Shown one piece after another: positions 50,539 through 58,709 of a stretch of 64,000 bases of DNA. Both the position numbers and the translations under genes were made by a program. Position 1 is the stretch's first letter, and each line of letters opens with the position of its first letter. Under the pieces are notes generated by a model. It ran no database searches, was not told the origin of the DNA, and saw only the letters and a program-made list of their open reading frames with translations. Source of the stretch: Ascidiimonas sp046199005. Its GTDB lineage: Bacteria; Bacteroidota; Bacteroidia; Flavobacteriales; Flavobacteriaceae. Location of the stretch: NCBI GenBank assembly GCA_046199005.1, contig CP176050.1, forward strand, positions 4,216,001 to 4,280,000. Direction: 5' to 3'.

Positions 50539-53500
50539 TGAAAACAAAACTACATAACCTCAATTCACCAGTCAAAAGTTTAATAGCCCTTATGGCTTTC
50601 TTTGTAACTGCTTTTAGTGGAATGGCACAGTCAGAGACTTTTGAGAAGCTATATGCGCATACTGACAGAACCTTTTATTTTCCGGGAGAAACCATTTGGT
50701 TTAAAGCATATATTACAGAAGCTGATCATACACCCACAAGCTGTAGCGACGTTCTGTATGCAGAACTGATAACGCCAAAAGGTACTGTTGTCAGAAAACT
50801 AACGCTTCCTGTTTCAATGGGAGCCAGCTACGGAAATTTTACCATTGACGATGAGTGGGCTGGAGGAATATATAACTTAAAAATATACACAAACTGGCTA
50901 CGTAACTATGGAGAAAAAGCATATTTTACAAAGAAGATCACGGTCCAAAAAGTAGTGACGCCTAATTTATTGCTTACTTTAAAATTTCAGGAAGAAGCCT
51001 ATGGTCCTGATTCATCAGTCACAGCATTGTTTTCAGCCAAAACGATCAAAAACGAAGCGCTAGCTTCACATTCTATACGCTACTCAGTTGCTACAGATGG
51101 AAAAACGATCATAGAAGATAAGCTAAGTACGGATAAAAAAGGAAATGCAAAGCTGGTATTTAATTTACCTAAAAATATAACCTCTTCAGACGTAACTCTA
51201 ACGGTTAAATTAGCCTACAAAGGGAGTACCGAATCTATTAGCAGGGGAGTTCCTGTAGTACTCGAAAATATTGATCTTCAATTTATGCCGGAAGGAGGTA
51301 GTATGCTTACGGGATCTTCAAACCTGGTCGCATTCAAAGCGGTTAATGAGTTTGGTAAACCAGCAGATATTGAAGGAGTAATTATGAAAGAGAGCGGAGA
51401 GCTCGTTACAAGTTTTAAAAGCTATCATGACGGGATGGGAGGTTTTCATATCACTCCTGAAGAAAATGATACTTATTACGCAAGAATCCTCAAGCCTTAT
51501 TTAGGTAAAACTCGTATAGCCCTGCCTGAAGCAAAAAAGAAAGGTATAAGGTTTTCGTTGATCCATAAAACTGATACTGAAAAACAACTTACGATCAATT
51601 CATCTGAAAAATCAAGTGTAGCAATAGAAATCGCTACAGCCACTCAAAAATGCTACAAAAAAGAACTAATTCTGAAAAAAGGAAAAAATGTCCATTCTTT
51701 TAGTACCAAAGATTTTCCTGTAGGAATTGCAAAAATAACACTGTATAAAGATCAAAAAATCGAAGCGGAAAGATTATTTTTTGTAAACGAAACTTCTTTG
51801 ATGAATATTGAGGTTACTTTGGACAAAGAAGTTTATGAGACCAGAGAGAAAACGATAGTAAAGATCAAAACAACAAACGCAGATCAAAAACCAATCACTG
51901 CGAATCTATCTATTAGTATTGCCGACAATAAGCTACTAACATTTGCCGATGATAAGCAGGATCACATTATTTCTTATCTGTTACTTTCATCAGAATTAAA
52001 AGGAAAGATCTATAAGCCTCTCTTTTATTTTGACAGAGAAGAATCTAAAGCTTCTAAAGCACTTGATTTTGTTATGCTCACTCATGGTTGGAGAAATTAT
52101 ATCGAAACAACTCCCGATGCTAAGAAATTTGAATATACAAAAGAGTTAGAGGGTACCTACCATGGCACTGTTACTACTAAAACCGGAAAACCTGTTTTTG
52201 CGCATCTTATGCTTATCGATAGCAACAGCGATAGAGTGCTGAAATTTGATACAGATGCAAATGGCAAGTTTACATTCAAAGGCAGAGATATCAGGAATGC
52301 TTCTTTAATAGCCTATACCGATGACAGAAAAAAAGTGGTAATTCAATTAAAATATCCTCAGGATAACAGACCTCTTTATACCCCGGTTGCTTCCGCAAAT
52401 AATGAAAATCAAAAAAACGATAGTTCCAAGCCTCCTCTGAATCCTTTAAAAGGTAAAATAAAGCAAATAGCCAGTAAACAAGATAATAAAGGCGAAGCAG
52501 ATATCTCTGTTACGCTTGATGAAGATGCTCAATCGCTCGATGAAGTTGTTGTTACTGCGATGGGTGTTTCAAAAGAACGTAGAGCACTTGGTTATGCCAT
52601 AGTCACAGTTAGTCAAAATAATGTAGATGACTTTTCTCCTCAGGATCTCGGTGAAATGCTTCAGGGACGATCGGCTGGTATACAAATAACCAACAACTCT
52701 GGAGTACCTGGAAATACATCAAAAATTCAAATACGAGGAAATACTTCTGTAAGCGGCCTTAATAATAACCCTCTCATCATCATTGATGGAGTTCCGCTAA
52801 GTGATAAAAAGGCTTCAGGAGGCATCCCAAATATAGATACAGAAGAAATTGAAGAAATAAACATCTTAAAGGGTACCACAGCTTCGGCTCTTTACGGATC
52901 TCGCGCAGTCAATGGTGTAATCATCATTAATACCAAAACAGCACGATTTTGGAATAACAGTAATGCAAAATCACTTAATAACAGCAGGTATAAGAATTAT
53001 GCTATTGAATATATTTATAATTATAGAACTCAAGTGCGCTACAGCAATATTCAGGAGTTTTATGTGCCTCTCTATTCTGAAAAAGAGTCGCTTCAAGAAG
53101 ACCGTACAGACTTTAGACCAACGGTCTACTGGAATCCCATTGTTCAAACCGATGCAAAAGGAGAAGCAAGCTTTGAATTTTATAACTCTGATGCGATCTC
53201 ATCCTTTAAAATAATTACCGAAGGAGTAAGTTTTAATGGCACACCCGGCCGAAATGAAACCACCTACAGCACTAAAAAGTTGTTGTATAGTGATGTGAAG
53301 CTGCCTGCCTATCTGTCTCTAAATGATACCTTAAGACTCAATGTAAAAATCCATAATGCAAGCCGGAAAGCGACTACGGTAAAGTTCAATTTCAACCTAT
53401 CACAAACATTCAAAGCACTTAGTGAATTAACGGGAAGCGTCAAAGTAGATCGTGAAAGCTATGCAAAAGTCCCTATGATAGTCATTCCGACTGAAAAAAT

Positions 53501-55169
53501 TAAAAAGGAAAGTTTATCTATTTCGATCGAAAGTGAAAAATACCGTGATTTTGTCTCCAAAGAAATAGAAGTGGTAAGCCCTTACTTCCCGACAGAGACT
53601 AGCATTGCCGGTTCTACTAACGAACGCTATACTTTTGAGGTGAAAAATAAAGTTCCCGGTTCCTTAACCGCTACTTTTAATGTGTACACGGATATTGTTG
53701 GGGACGTGATGAACGGAATTGCCTCTATGCTTCGACAACCTTATGGGTGTTTTGAGCAAACTTCTTCCAGTACCTATCCTAATGTTATGATATTAAACTA
53801 CCTTCGGGAAGCAGGTAAATCAAATTCTGAGATCGAGAAGAAGGCCCTAACCTACATCAAAGCAGGTTATAAACGACTTATTAGTTTTGAGACCTCTGAA
53901 AACGGCTTTGAGTGGTTTGGTAAAACACCTCCGCATGAAACGCTAACGGCTTTTGGATTATTAGAATTTACTGAAATGAAAAAGGTATATCCAAACGTAG
54001 ATGAGGCAATGATCAAAAGAACCGTTGACTGGTTATTAAGCAGAAGAGACGGTAAAGGAGGATTCCATAAGAGCAAAGAAGGTTATGACAGTTTTGCCAG
54101 CTCCCCTCAGGATGTTGCCAATGCATATATTATTTACGCGCTTAGCGAAGCCGGAATCAAAGTCGATCTTGACAAGGAATATCAAACTGCCTTTAAAGAC
54201 GCTATAGATAGCAATGATACTTATAAATTGGCATTGATGGCCTGCACTGCCCATAATCTTAACAGAACAGAAGACGCTTCAGTTCTTATAAACAAACTCC
54301 TAAGGAGCATCAATGAATTTGATTTTGCAGGACTTCCTGTCAAGAATACCATCACACGTTCGTACGGACTAAGTGCTCAAATTGAAACTGCGGCTTTTAC
54401 AGTTTTAGCTTTATTGAAGTCTAATCAACATGAAGAACTGACCAATAAAGGCATTAAATTTATCATTGGTTCTCGTAAATACGGGCGTTTTGGATCAACA
54501 CAGGCTACCTGTATGGCACTTAAGGCACTTATCGAATACACCAAAAAGCAAAAGACAAAAATAATTACCGAAAACAGTCAAATACTGTTACGACTCAATG
54601 GTCATGATATTACCCAAAAACTGCAATTGAATACGAATGGGATCATCACCATAACAGGGTTGGAGGAATACGTTACAGAAGGAACTCAGAGATTTCATGT
54701 TGAGTTTTCAAATCCTGAAGCTACCTTTCCTTATGCTCTTGCAGTAAACTGGGATAGTTTTTTGCCGGATTCAGCAGATCAATGTAAAGTACAAATTGAA
54801 ACAGAACTACTCCAAAAAACCGTATCTGTTGGTGATATTGTAAGGCTTGATGTCAACCTGAAAAACCAGACCTCATCGGCACTACCTATGACTATGGGTA
54901 TCGTAGGGATACCATCAGGGCTAAGCCTGCAGCCATGGCAGCTTAAGGAGTTAGTAGAAGAAGAGAAAGTTGCCTATTACGAGATTTTTGGCAATCAATT
55001 GGTCTTATATTGGAGAAGTATGAACCCGAAAGAAAACATCAAAATCCCTTTAGATCTCAAAGCTGAAATCGCCGGAAACTATAAAGCACCTGCCAGTACC
55101 GGATATTTGTATTATGAGGATGAAAAGAAGCATTGGATTGAAGGGAATAGGATTGAAATAAACGAATAA
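50538..55169 (+). CDS. Alpha-2-macroglobulin-like protein with embedded SusC-type TonB plug
   Basis: 1543 residues. The signal peptide ends near Ala30, with no lipobox. MG-type domains follow (FEKLYAHTDRTFYFPGETIW at 35-54; MPEGGSMLTGSSNLVAFKAV near 250), then a carboxypeptidase-like domain at about 539-615. A full SusC-type plug occupies about 664-803 (SLDEVVVTAMGVSKERR, GEMLQGRSAGIQITN, NPLIIIDGVPLSD, ALYGSRAVNGVIIINTKT). Next is the A2M MG7 region (FRPTVYWNP near 859), the thioester Cys1071-Phe-Glu-Gln1074 in LRQPYGCFEQTSS, an alpha/alpha toroid to about 1370 and a receptor-binding-like C-terminus. The plug sits where A2M proteins have the bait region. It is coupled to the plug-less barrel upstream. 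Confidence 0.85.
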   Translation: MKTKLHNLNSPVKSLIALMAFFVTAFSGMAQSETFEKLYAHTDRTFYFPGETIWFKAYITEADHTPTSCSDVLYAELITPKGTVVRKLTLPVSMGASYGNFTIDDEWAGGIYNLKIYTNWLRNYGEKAYFTKKITVQKVVTPNLLLTLKFQEEAYGPDSSVTALFSAKTIKNEALASHSIRYSVATDGKTIIEDKLSTDKKGNAKLVFNLPKNITSSDVTLTVKLAYKGSTESISRGVPVVLENIDLQFMPEGGSMLTGSSNLVAFKAVNEFGKPADIEGVIMKESGELVTSFKSYHDGMGGFHITPEENDTYYARILKPYLGKTRIALPEAKKKGIRFSLIHKTDTEKQLTINSSEKSSVAIEIATATQKCYKKELILKKGKNVHSFSTKDFPVGIAKITLYKDQKIEAERLFFVNETSLMNIEVTLDKEVYETREKTIVKIKTTNADQKPITANLSISIADNKLLTFADDKQDHIISYLLLSSELKGKIYKPLFYFDREESKASKALDFVMLTHGWRNYIETTPDAKKFEYTKELEGTYHGTVTTKTGKPVFAHLMLIDSNSDRVLKFDTDANGKFTFKGRDIRNASLIAYTDDRKKVVIQLKYPQDNRPLYTPVASANNENQKNDSSKPPLNPLKGKIKQIASKQDNKGEADISVTLDEDAQSLDEVVVTAMGVSKERRALGYAIVTVSQNNVDDFSPQDLGEMLQGRSAGIQITNNSGVPGNTSKIQIRGNTSVSGLNNNPLIIIDGVPLSDKKASGGIPNIDTEEIEEINILKGTTASALYGSRAVNGVIIINTKTARFWNNSNAKSLNNSRYKNYAIEYIYNYRTQVRYSNIQEFYVPLYSEKESLQEDRTDFRPTVYWNPIVQTDAKGEASFEFYNSDAISSFKIITEGVSFNGTPGRNETTYSTKKLLYSDVKLPAYLSLNDTLRLNVKIHNASRKATTVKFNFNLSQTFKALSELTGSVKVDRESYAKVPMIVIPTEKIKKESLSISIESEKYRDFVSKEIEVVSPYFPTETSIAGSTNERYTFEVKNKVPGSLTATFNVYTDIVGDVMNGIASMLRQPYGCFEQTSSSTYPNVMILNYLREAGKSNSEIEKKALTYIKAGYKRLISFETSENGFEWFGKTPPHETLTAFGLLEFTEMKKVYPNVDEAMIKRTVDWLLSRRDGKGGFHKSKEGYDSFASSPQDVANAYIIYALSEAGIKVDLDKEYQTAFKDAIDSNDTYKLALMACTAHNLNRTEDASVLINKLLRSINEFDFAGLPVKNTITRSYGLSAQIETAAFTVLALLKSNQHEELTNKGIKFIIGSRKYGRFGSTQATCMALKALIEYTKKQKTKIITENSQILLRLNGHDITQKLQLNTNGIITITGLEEYVTEGTQRFHVEFSNPEATFPYALAVNWDSFLPDSADQCKVQIETELLQKTVSVGDIVRLDVNLKNQTSSALPMTMGIVGIPSGLSLQPWQLKELVEEEKVAYYEIFGNQLVLYWRSMNPKENIKIPLDLKAEIAGNYKAPASTGYLYYEDEKKHWIEGNRIEINE

Positions 55170-55177
55170 GCACTACT

Positions 55178-55211
55178 GCCTTGCTGGAATTCTGGCAGGG
55201 CATTCTGCTTT
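55178..55211 (+). terminator. Weak terminator after the A2M-plug gene
   Basis: GCCTTGC and GCAGGGC pair with one G-U around a 10-base loop; the T tract after it is poor (ATTCTGCTTT). Confidence 0.45.
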
Positions 55212-55235
55212 AAAGAACTATATGGCATTAAGGTG

Positions 55236-55243
55236 TATCTTTG
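55236..55243 (+). promoter_or_regulatory. -7 element of the ABC ATPase gene
   Basis: TATCTTTG, a perfect TAnnTTTG match, lies 24 bases before the ATG at 55268 and overlaps the alternative ATG at 55241, which is thereby rejected. Confidence 0.55.
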
Positions 55244-55267
55244 CAAAATATTGCTACAACAACCCAT

Positions 55268-56257
55268 ATGCTTTCTCTTGAAAATATTTCGTTTCGATAT
55301 AACACCGAAGAAGTACTTACCGATATCAATGTGAAAATTCCTCAGGGAAGTCACGTGTCTGTAATAGGAGCAAGTGGATGTGGTAAAAGCACTTTATTAA
55401 AACTCATTTATGGGTTGTATACTCCCCTCACCGGAAGCATTAAAAGGAATGGCGTTACCTTATTGGGGCCGGATTTCAACCTTATCCCAGGAGAAGATTT
55501 CATGAAATACCTAGCACAGGATTTCGACTTAATGCCATATATTACAGTCCAGGAAAACGTGGGAAAATACCTTTCTAATTTTTATCCCGAAGAAAAGAGA
55601 AAGCGAAGTTTGGAGCTCCTGGAAACGGTTGAGATGACTGAATTTGCGAATGTGAAAGCACAGTTTTTAAGTGGTGGTCAGCAACAGCGTATCGCCCTTG
55701 CGAGAGCACTTGCTAGAGAACCAGAGATCATACTGCTTGATGAACCCTTTAGCCATATTGATAACTTTAGAAAAAACAGCCTTCGCAGAAAACTTTTTTC
55801 TTATTTAAAAGAGAAAAATATTACCTGTATAGTTGCCACTCATGATAGCACAGATGCATTATCGTTTGCAGATCAATTAATGGTGTTGCAAGATGGCAAA
55901 AATACGGCTCAGGGGATTCCGGAAACACTTTATAAAAACCCTCCTTCATTCTATGTTGCCTCCCTGTTTGGAGATGTAAACTTTTTAAATGCGGCCATTT
56001 TTAGTACAGATTTACCTTCCGTCCGGGTTTGTATATATCCTCATGAACTTATTTTAGACAAAAATGGCCCTATTGAGGTAAAGGTCTTTGGTGTATACTT
56101 CAAAGGAGACCGATGGCGCATAGAAGGACGGTTTCAAGAAGACCGTATTTTTTTTGATCATGTTAAGCCTCTTGAGAAGAACTCTTTTTACAGGCTAAGT
56201 GCTGCTCATGGCATTTTGAAAAATCGAGTAGAACAGCTGGTGGGCGGTATGTCTTAA
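55268..56257 (+). CDS. ABC transporter ATP-binding protein
   Basis: 329 residues. Walker A is GASGCGKSTLLKLIYG, the signature LSGGQQQRIALARALA, Walker B IILLDEPFSHID and the H-loop ATHDS. The C-terminal third resembles a TOBE/MOP regulatory region as in PotA or iron and sulfate importers, but no permease or binding protein gene is adjacent. The start chosen follows the -7 element. It probably energises an importer encoded elsewhere. Confidence 0.92.
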   Translation: MLSLENISFRYNTEEVLTDINVKIPQGSHVSVIGASGCGKSTLLKLIYGLYTPLTGSIKRNGVTLLGPDFNLIPGEDFMKYLAQDFDLMPYITVQENVGKYLSNFYPEEKRKRSLELLETVEMTEFANVKAQFLSGGQQQRIALARALAREPEIILLDEPFSHIDNFRKNSLRRKLFSYLKEKNITCIVATHDSTDALSFADQLMVLQDGKNTAQGIPETLYKNPPSFYVASLFGDVNFLNAAIFSTDLPSVRVCIYPHELILDKNGPIEVKVFGVYFKGDRWRIEGRFQEDRIFFDHVKPLEKNSFYRLSAAHGILKNRVEQLVGGMS

Positions 56258-56278
56258 GCTATTTATTTTCAATCCTTT

Positions 56279-56740
56279 TTAATAAACCTCTAAAATTTGT
56301 ATCGTTTTTCCTTGAAATACGATCTCGCCCCCCACTTTGTTACCTGTCAAAACTTGGGCAATCGGCGCTAAAGGCGATACTGCGTAATAGATAATTCCGT
56401 CCTTTTCTAGTTTCCCCGCACTTATTGAAATGTAATAATTGGCTTGCGAAGTGATTACCAAACTTCCTGGTCGCACCAAAGAATTTAGGGTTTCTGAAGA
56501 TATTTTTGAAAGCAGCTGTTGTTCACGCTCAATTTCGGCTAACTGCCTTCCGGTTTTTTCTCTTTCCAGTTGTAGCATCGCTCGCCCTGTTTCATGCTTA
56601 TCTCCTGCAGAGCTTTTCGTTTCACTCATAAGAGATTGAACAATGTCTTCCAGTGTTTGAGAAATAGACTCTTTTCGTTCCATAAGTGCAGACGCACATG
56701 CATCCCATAAAAATTTTTTAATTTGACTTATTTCCGACAT
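56279..56740 (-). CDS. GreA/GreB-type C-terminal domain protein
   Basis: 153 residues. The N-terminal half is a coiled-coil-like helix pair (LEREKTGRQLAEIEREQQLL) and the C-terminal half is the FKBP-like domain of Gre factors (LVRPGSLVITSQANYYISIS, VSPLAPIAQVLTGNKVGGEI). In Bacteroidetes such proteins are often mislabelled 3-oxoacyl-ACP synthase; nothing here supports that. It may bind RNA polymerase. It overlaps mtgA by 23 bases, so the two are co-translated. Confidence 0.75.
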   Translation of the reverse strand: MSEISQIKKFLWDACASALMERKESISQTLEDIVQSLMSETKSSAGDKHETGRAMLQLEREKTGRQLAEIEREQQLLSKISSETLNSLVRPGSLVITSQANYYISISAGKLEKDGIIYYAVSPLAPIAQVLTGNKVGGEIVFQGKTIQILEVY

Positions 56741-57446
56741 GGTTGTTTGCCTTTTCTTTTTTCACTTCAAGACGTAAAGGTCCGAAATTCCTGATTTGAC
56801 CTACGATCCAGTGTTTTCTACTTTCAATATAGTTAGTTGGAGGAGCTGCTTTGTAAGCTCTTGGGTTGGGTAAGATCGCCGCAATTGCGGCTGCTTCGTA
56901 AAGATCAAGTACTTTAGCCTCTTTCTGAAACCAAAAGTGTGATGCCGCCTCAACACCATAGATACCATCTCCCATTTCAATACTGTTTAGGTACACTTCC
57001 AAAATACGCTCCTTCGACCATATTAATTCAATCAAAAAAGTGAAATAAGTTTCCAGTCCCTTTCGAAACCAGCTTCTTTGCGGCCACAGAAACACATTTT
57101 TCGCAGTTTGCTGACTGATCGTACTGGCACCCCGAATTCTTTTTCCGGTTTTATTGTGATTAATCGCTTTCTTGATGGCTTTTAAATCAAAACCATTGTG
57201 CTCAAGAAACCTTTGATCTTCGCTACAAATTACTGCAAGCTGCATGTTTTTAGAGATTTCTTCGATCGGTATCCATTGATGCTCCCACTTTAGCGATTCA
57301 TTTTTTTTATTCATTTCGAAATAACGAATGACCATTAAGGGAGTTACGGGAACCGGAATCCATTTATATACGAATACCCAAAGAACAGATATTACAATGC
57401 TCCATAGGAAGACCTTAAAAACCAACCGAAACAATTTCTTGATCAT
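56718..57446 (-). CDS. mtgA: Monofunctional peptidoglycan transglycosylase
   Basis: 242 residues. One N-terminal membrane anchor (KVFLWSIVISVLWVFVYKW) and a GT51 domain with the catalytic Glu in CSEDQRFLEHNGFDLKAI, RGASTISQQTAKNVFLWPQR, WSKERILEVYLNSIEMGDGI and FWFQKEAKVLDLYEAAAIAA. No transpeptidase domain. It polymerises lipid II into glycan strands. It starts two bases after the FAD oxidoreductase stop and overlaps the Gre-like gene, forming a three-gene unit. Confidence 0.95.
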   Translation of the reverse strand: MIKKLFRLVFKVFLWSIVISVLWVFVYKWIPVPVTPLMVIRYFEMNKKNESLKWEHQWIPIEEISKNMQLAVICSEDQRFLEHNGFDLKAIKKAINHNKTGKRIRGASTISQQTAKNVFLWPQRSWFRKGLETYFTFLIELIWSKERILEVYLNSIEMGDGIYGVEAASHFWFQKEAKVLDLYEAAAIAAILPNPRAYKAAPPTNYIESRKHWIVGQIRNFGPLRLEVKKEKANNHVGNKSN

Positions 57447-57447
57447 A

Positions 57448-58563
57448 CTAATTTACAAAAGCTGCTAATTCTCTTCCGGTGAGGCTACCGATTGCCACTC
57501 CCATACCACCAAGACGAACTCCACAAAAAACATGGGGTCCTAATGTCTTGAGAATAGGATTTTTATGATTTCCCACACCCATAATGCCACTCCATCGATG
57601 TTCTATTTCATACATATTATCTGGAAGAATTACAGTCCCAAGCAAGCTTTCCAATTGATTCTGAATTTGATCTGTTTGTGCCAACTCCGTAGTAGTTTCT
57701 CCTTTTAAGTCCAGATTTCTACCCCCGCCAAAAAGAATACGATTATCAATATTTCTAAAATAATAGTAACCCTCCTCCATGTGAAATGTTCCCTTTATCT
57801 TAAGCTTTTCAATTGGTTTAGTTATAAGTACCTGAGCTCTGGCAGGTTTCACAGTATCAAGTCCTAATTGAGATGCATATCCATTAGTAGCAATAAACAG
57901 CTTTTTAGCTATAAACGAAAAATGATCGGTTTTAATATGAACCCTGGTGTTGTCGTTAGAATAAGACTCAAAAGAGATACCATTAAGAATAAGAATACGC
58001 TCTTGATATGCTTTTTGAAGAAGTGCTCGCATCATTTTTCCGGTATCTAACTGTCCTTCAAAAGCGTTTTTAATTAATAAGGGAAATACTTTCTTAAAAC
58101 CAAAATCATTTTTGACGGTGGAGAATACATTTTTTTCAAAGTGAGGGCGGAGTAAACGATTGAGATATTCTATTTTTTCCAAACACTCTTCATAGACTTC
58201 TCTTTGATGATTTTGAAATAATTCAAAACCACTATGATGTTGATAGTCAATAGCTTTATCTCCTAAATTTTTTCTTAGCAACGCTAGGCCTTTCCATCTT
58301 TTTTCAACCAGCGCCAGTGTATTTTCTTCAGATTGATGTTGTAAATCATCCAACAATTCCGAAACACTGCCAAAACAAGCGAATCCTGCATTTTTCGTGC
58401 TTGCTCCCTGGGGCAACAGCCCTTTCTCAAGAATCAACATTTTTGCTTTTGGATATTTTTCTCGTAGAGCAAGCGCACAACTAAGTCCTGTAATACCACT
58501 CCCTACAATTGTAAAATCTACATTGGAAAGCCATTCTTTAATCTCCCAATACGAAAACTCCAT
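57448..58563 (-). CDS. FAD-dependent oxidoreductase of the DAO family
   Basis: 371 residues. The FAD-binding motif is FTIVGSGITGLSCALALREK, then LEKGLLPQGASTKNAGFACF, the DAO substrate-side strand FIATNGYASQL and the C-terminal VFCGVRLGGMGVAIGSLTGR. It resembles amino acid oxidases and glycine oxidase-like enzymes. Substrate unknown. It heads the unit with mtgA and the Gre-like gene. Confidence 0.9.
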   Translation of the reverse strand: MEFSYWEIKEWLSNVDFTIVGSGITGLSCALALREKYPKAKMLILEKGLLPQGASTKNAGFACFGSVSELLDDLQHQSEENTLALVEKRWKGLALLRKNLGDKAIDYQHHSGFELFQNHQREVYEECLEKIEYLNRLLRPHFEKNVFSTVKNDFGFKKVFPLLIKNAFEGQLDTGKMMRALLQKAYQERILILNGISFESYSNDNTRVHIKTDHFSFIAKKLFIATNGYASQLGLDTVKPARAQVLITKPIEKLKIKGTFHMEEGYYYFRNIDNRILFGGGRNLDLKGETTTELAQTDQIQNQLESLLGTVILPDNMYEIEHRWSGIMGVGNHKNPILKTLGPHVFCGVRLGGMGVAIGSLTGRELAAFVN

Positions 58564-58682
58564 ATGCTTAAAATTTTAATCCAAAGTCTATGTTACACGC
58601 TAGTTTCTAAAGATTTGGGAGGTTTGATCCAGACCTTAATTTTGAAGATACAAAAAGGATAAATTATAATTAGAAAGTCCAT

Positions 58683-58707
58683 AAAAAATCCCGCATCTGC
58701 GGGATTT
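58683..58707 (-). terminator. Terminator of the fabH-accB-accC operon
   Basis: On the reverse strand AAATCCCGC-AGAT-GCGGGATTT followed by T residues, directly after the accC stop. Confidence 0.8.
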
Positions 58708-58709
58708 AA

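Noticed and set aside
52533..52947. Plug domain in the A2M gene as an assembly artefact or misjoined SusC gene
   Set aside because: The frame is continuous through MG domains, plug and MG7 with no stop or repeat junction, and the upstream barrel lacks exactly this module, so a real gene fusion is more likely.
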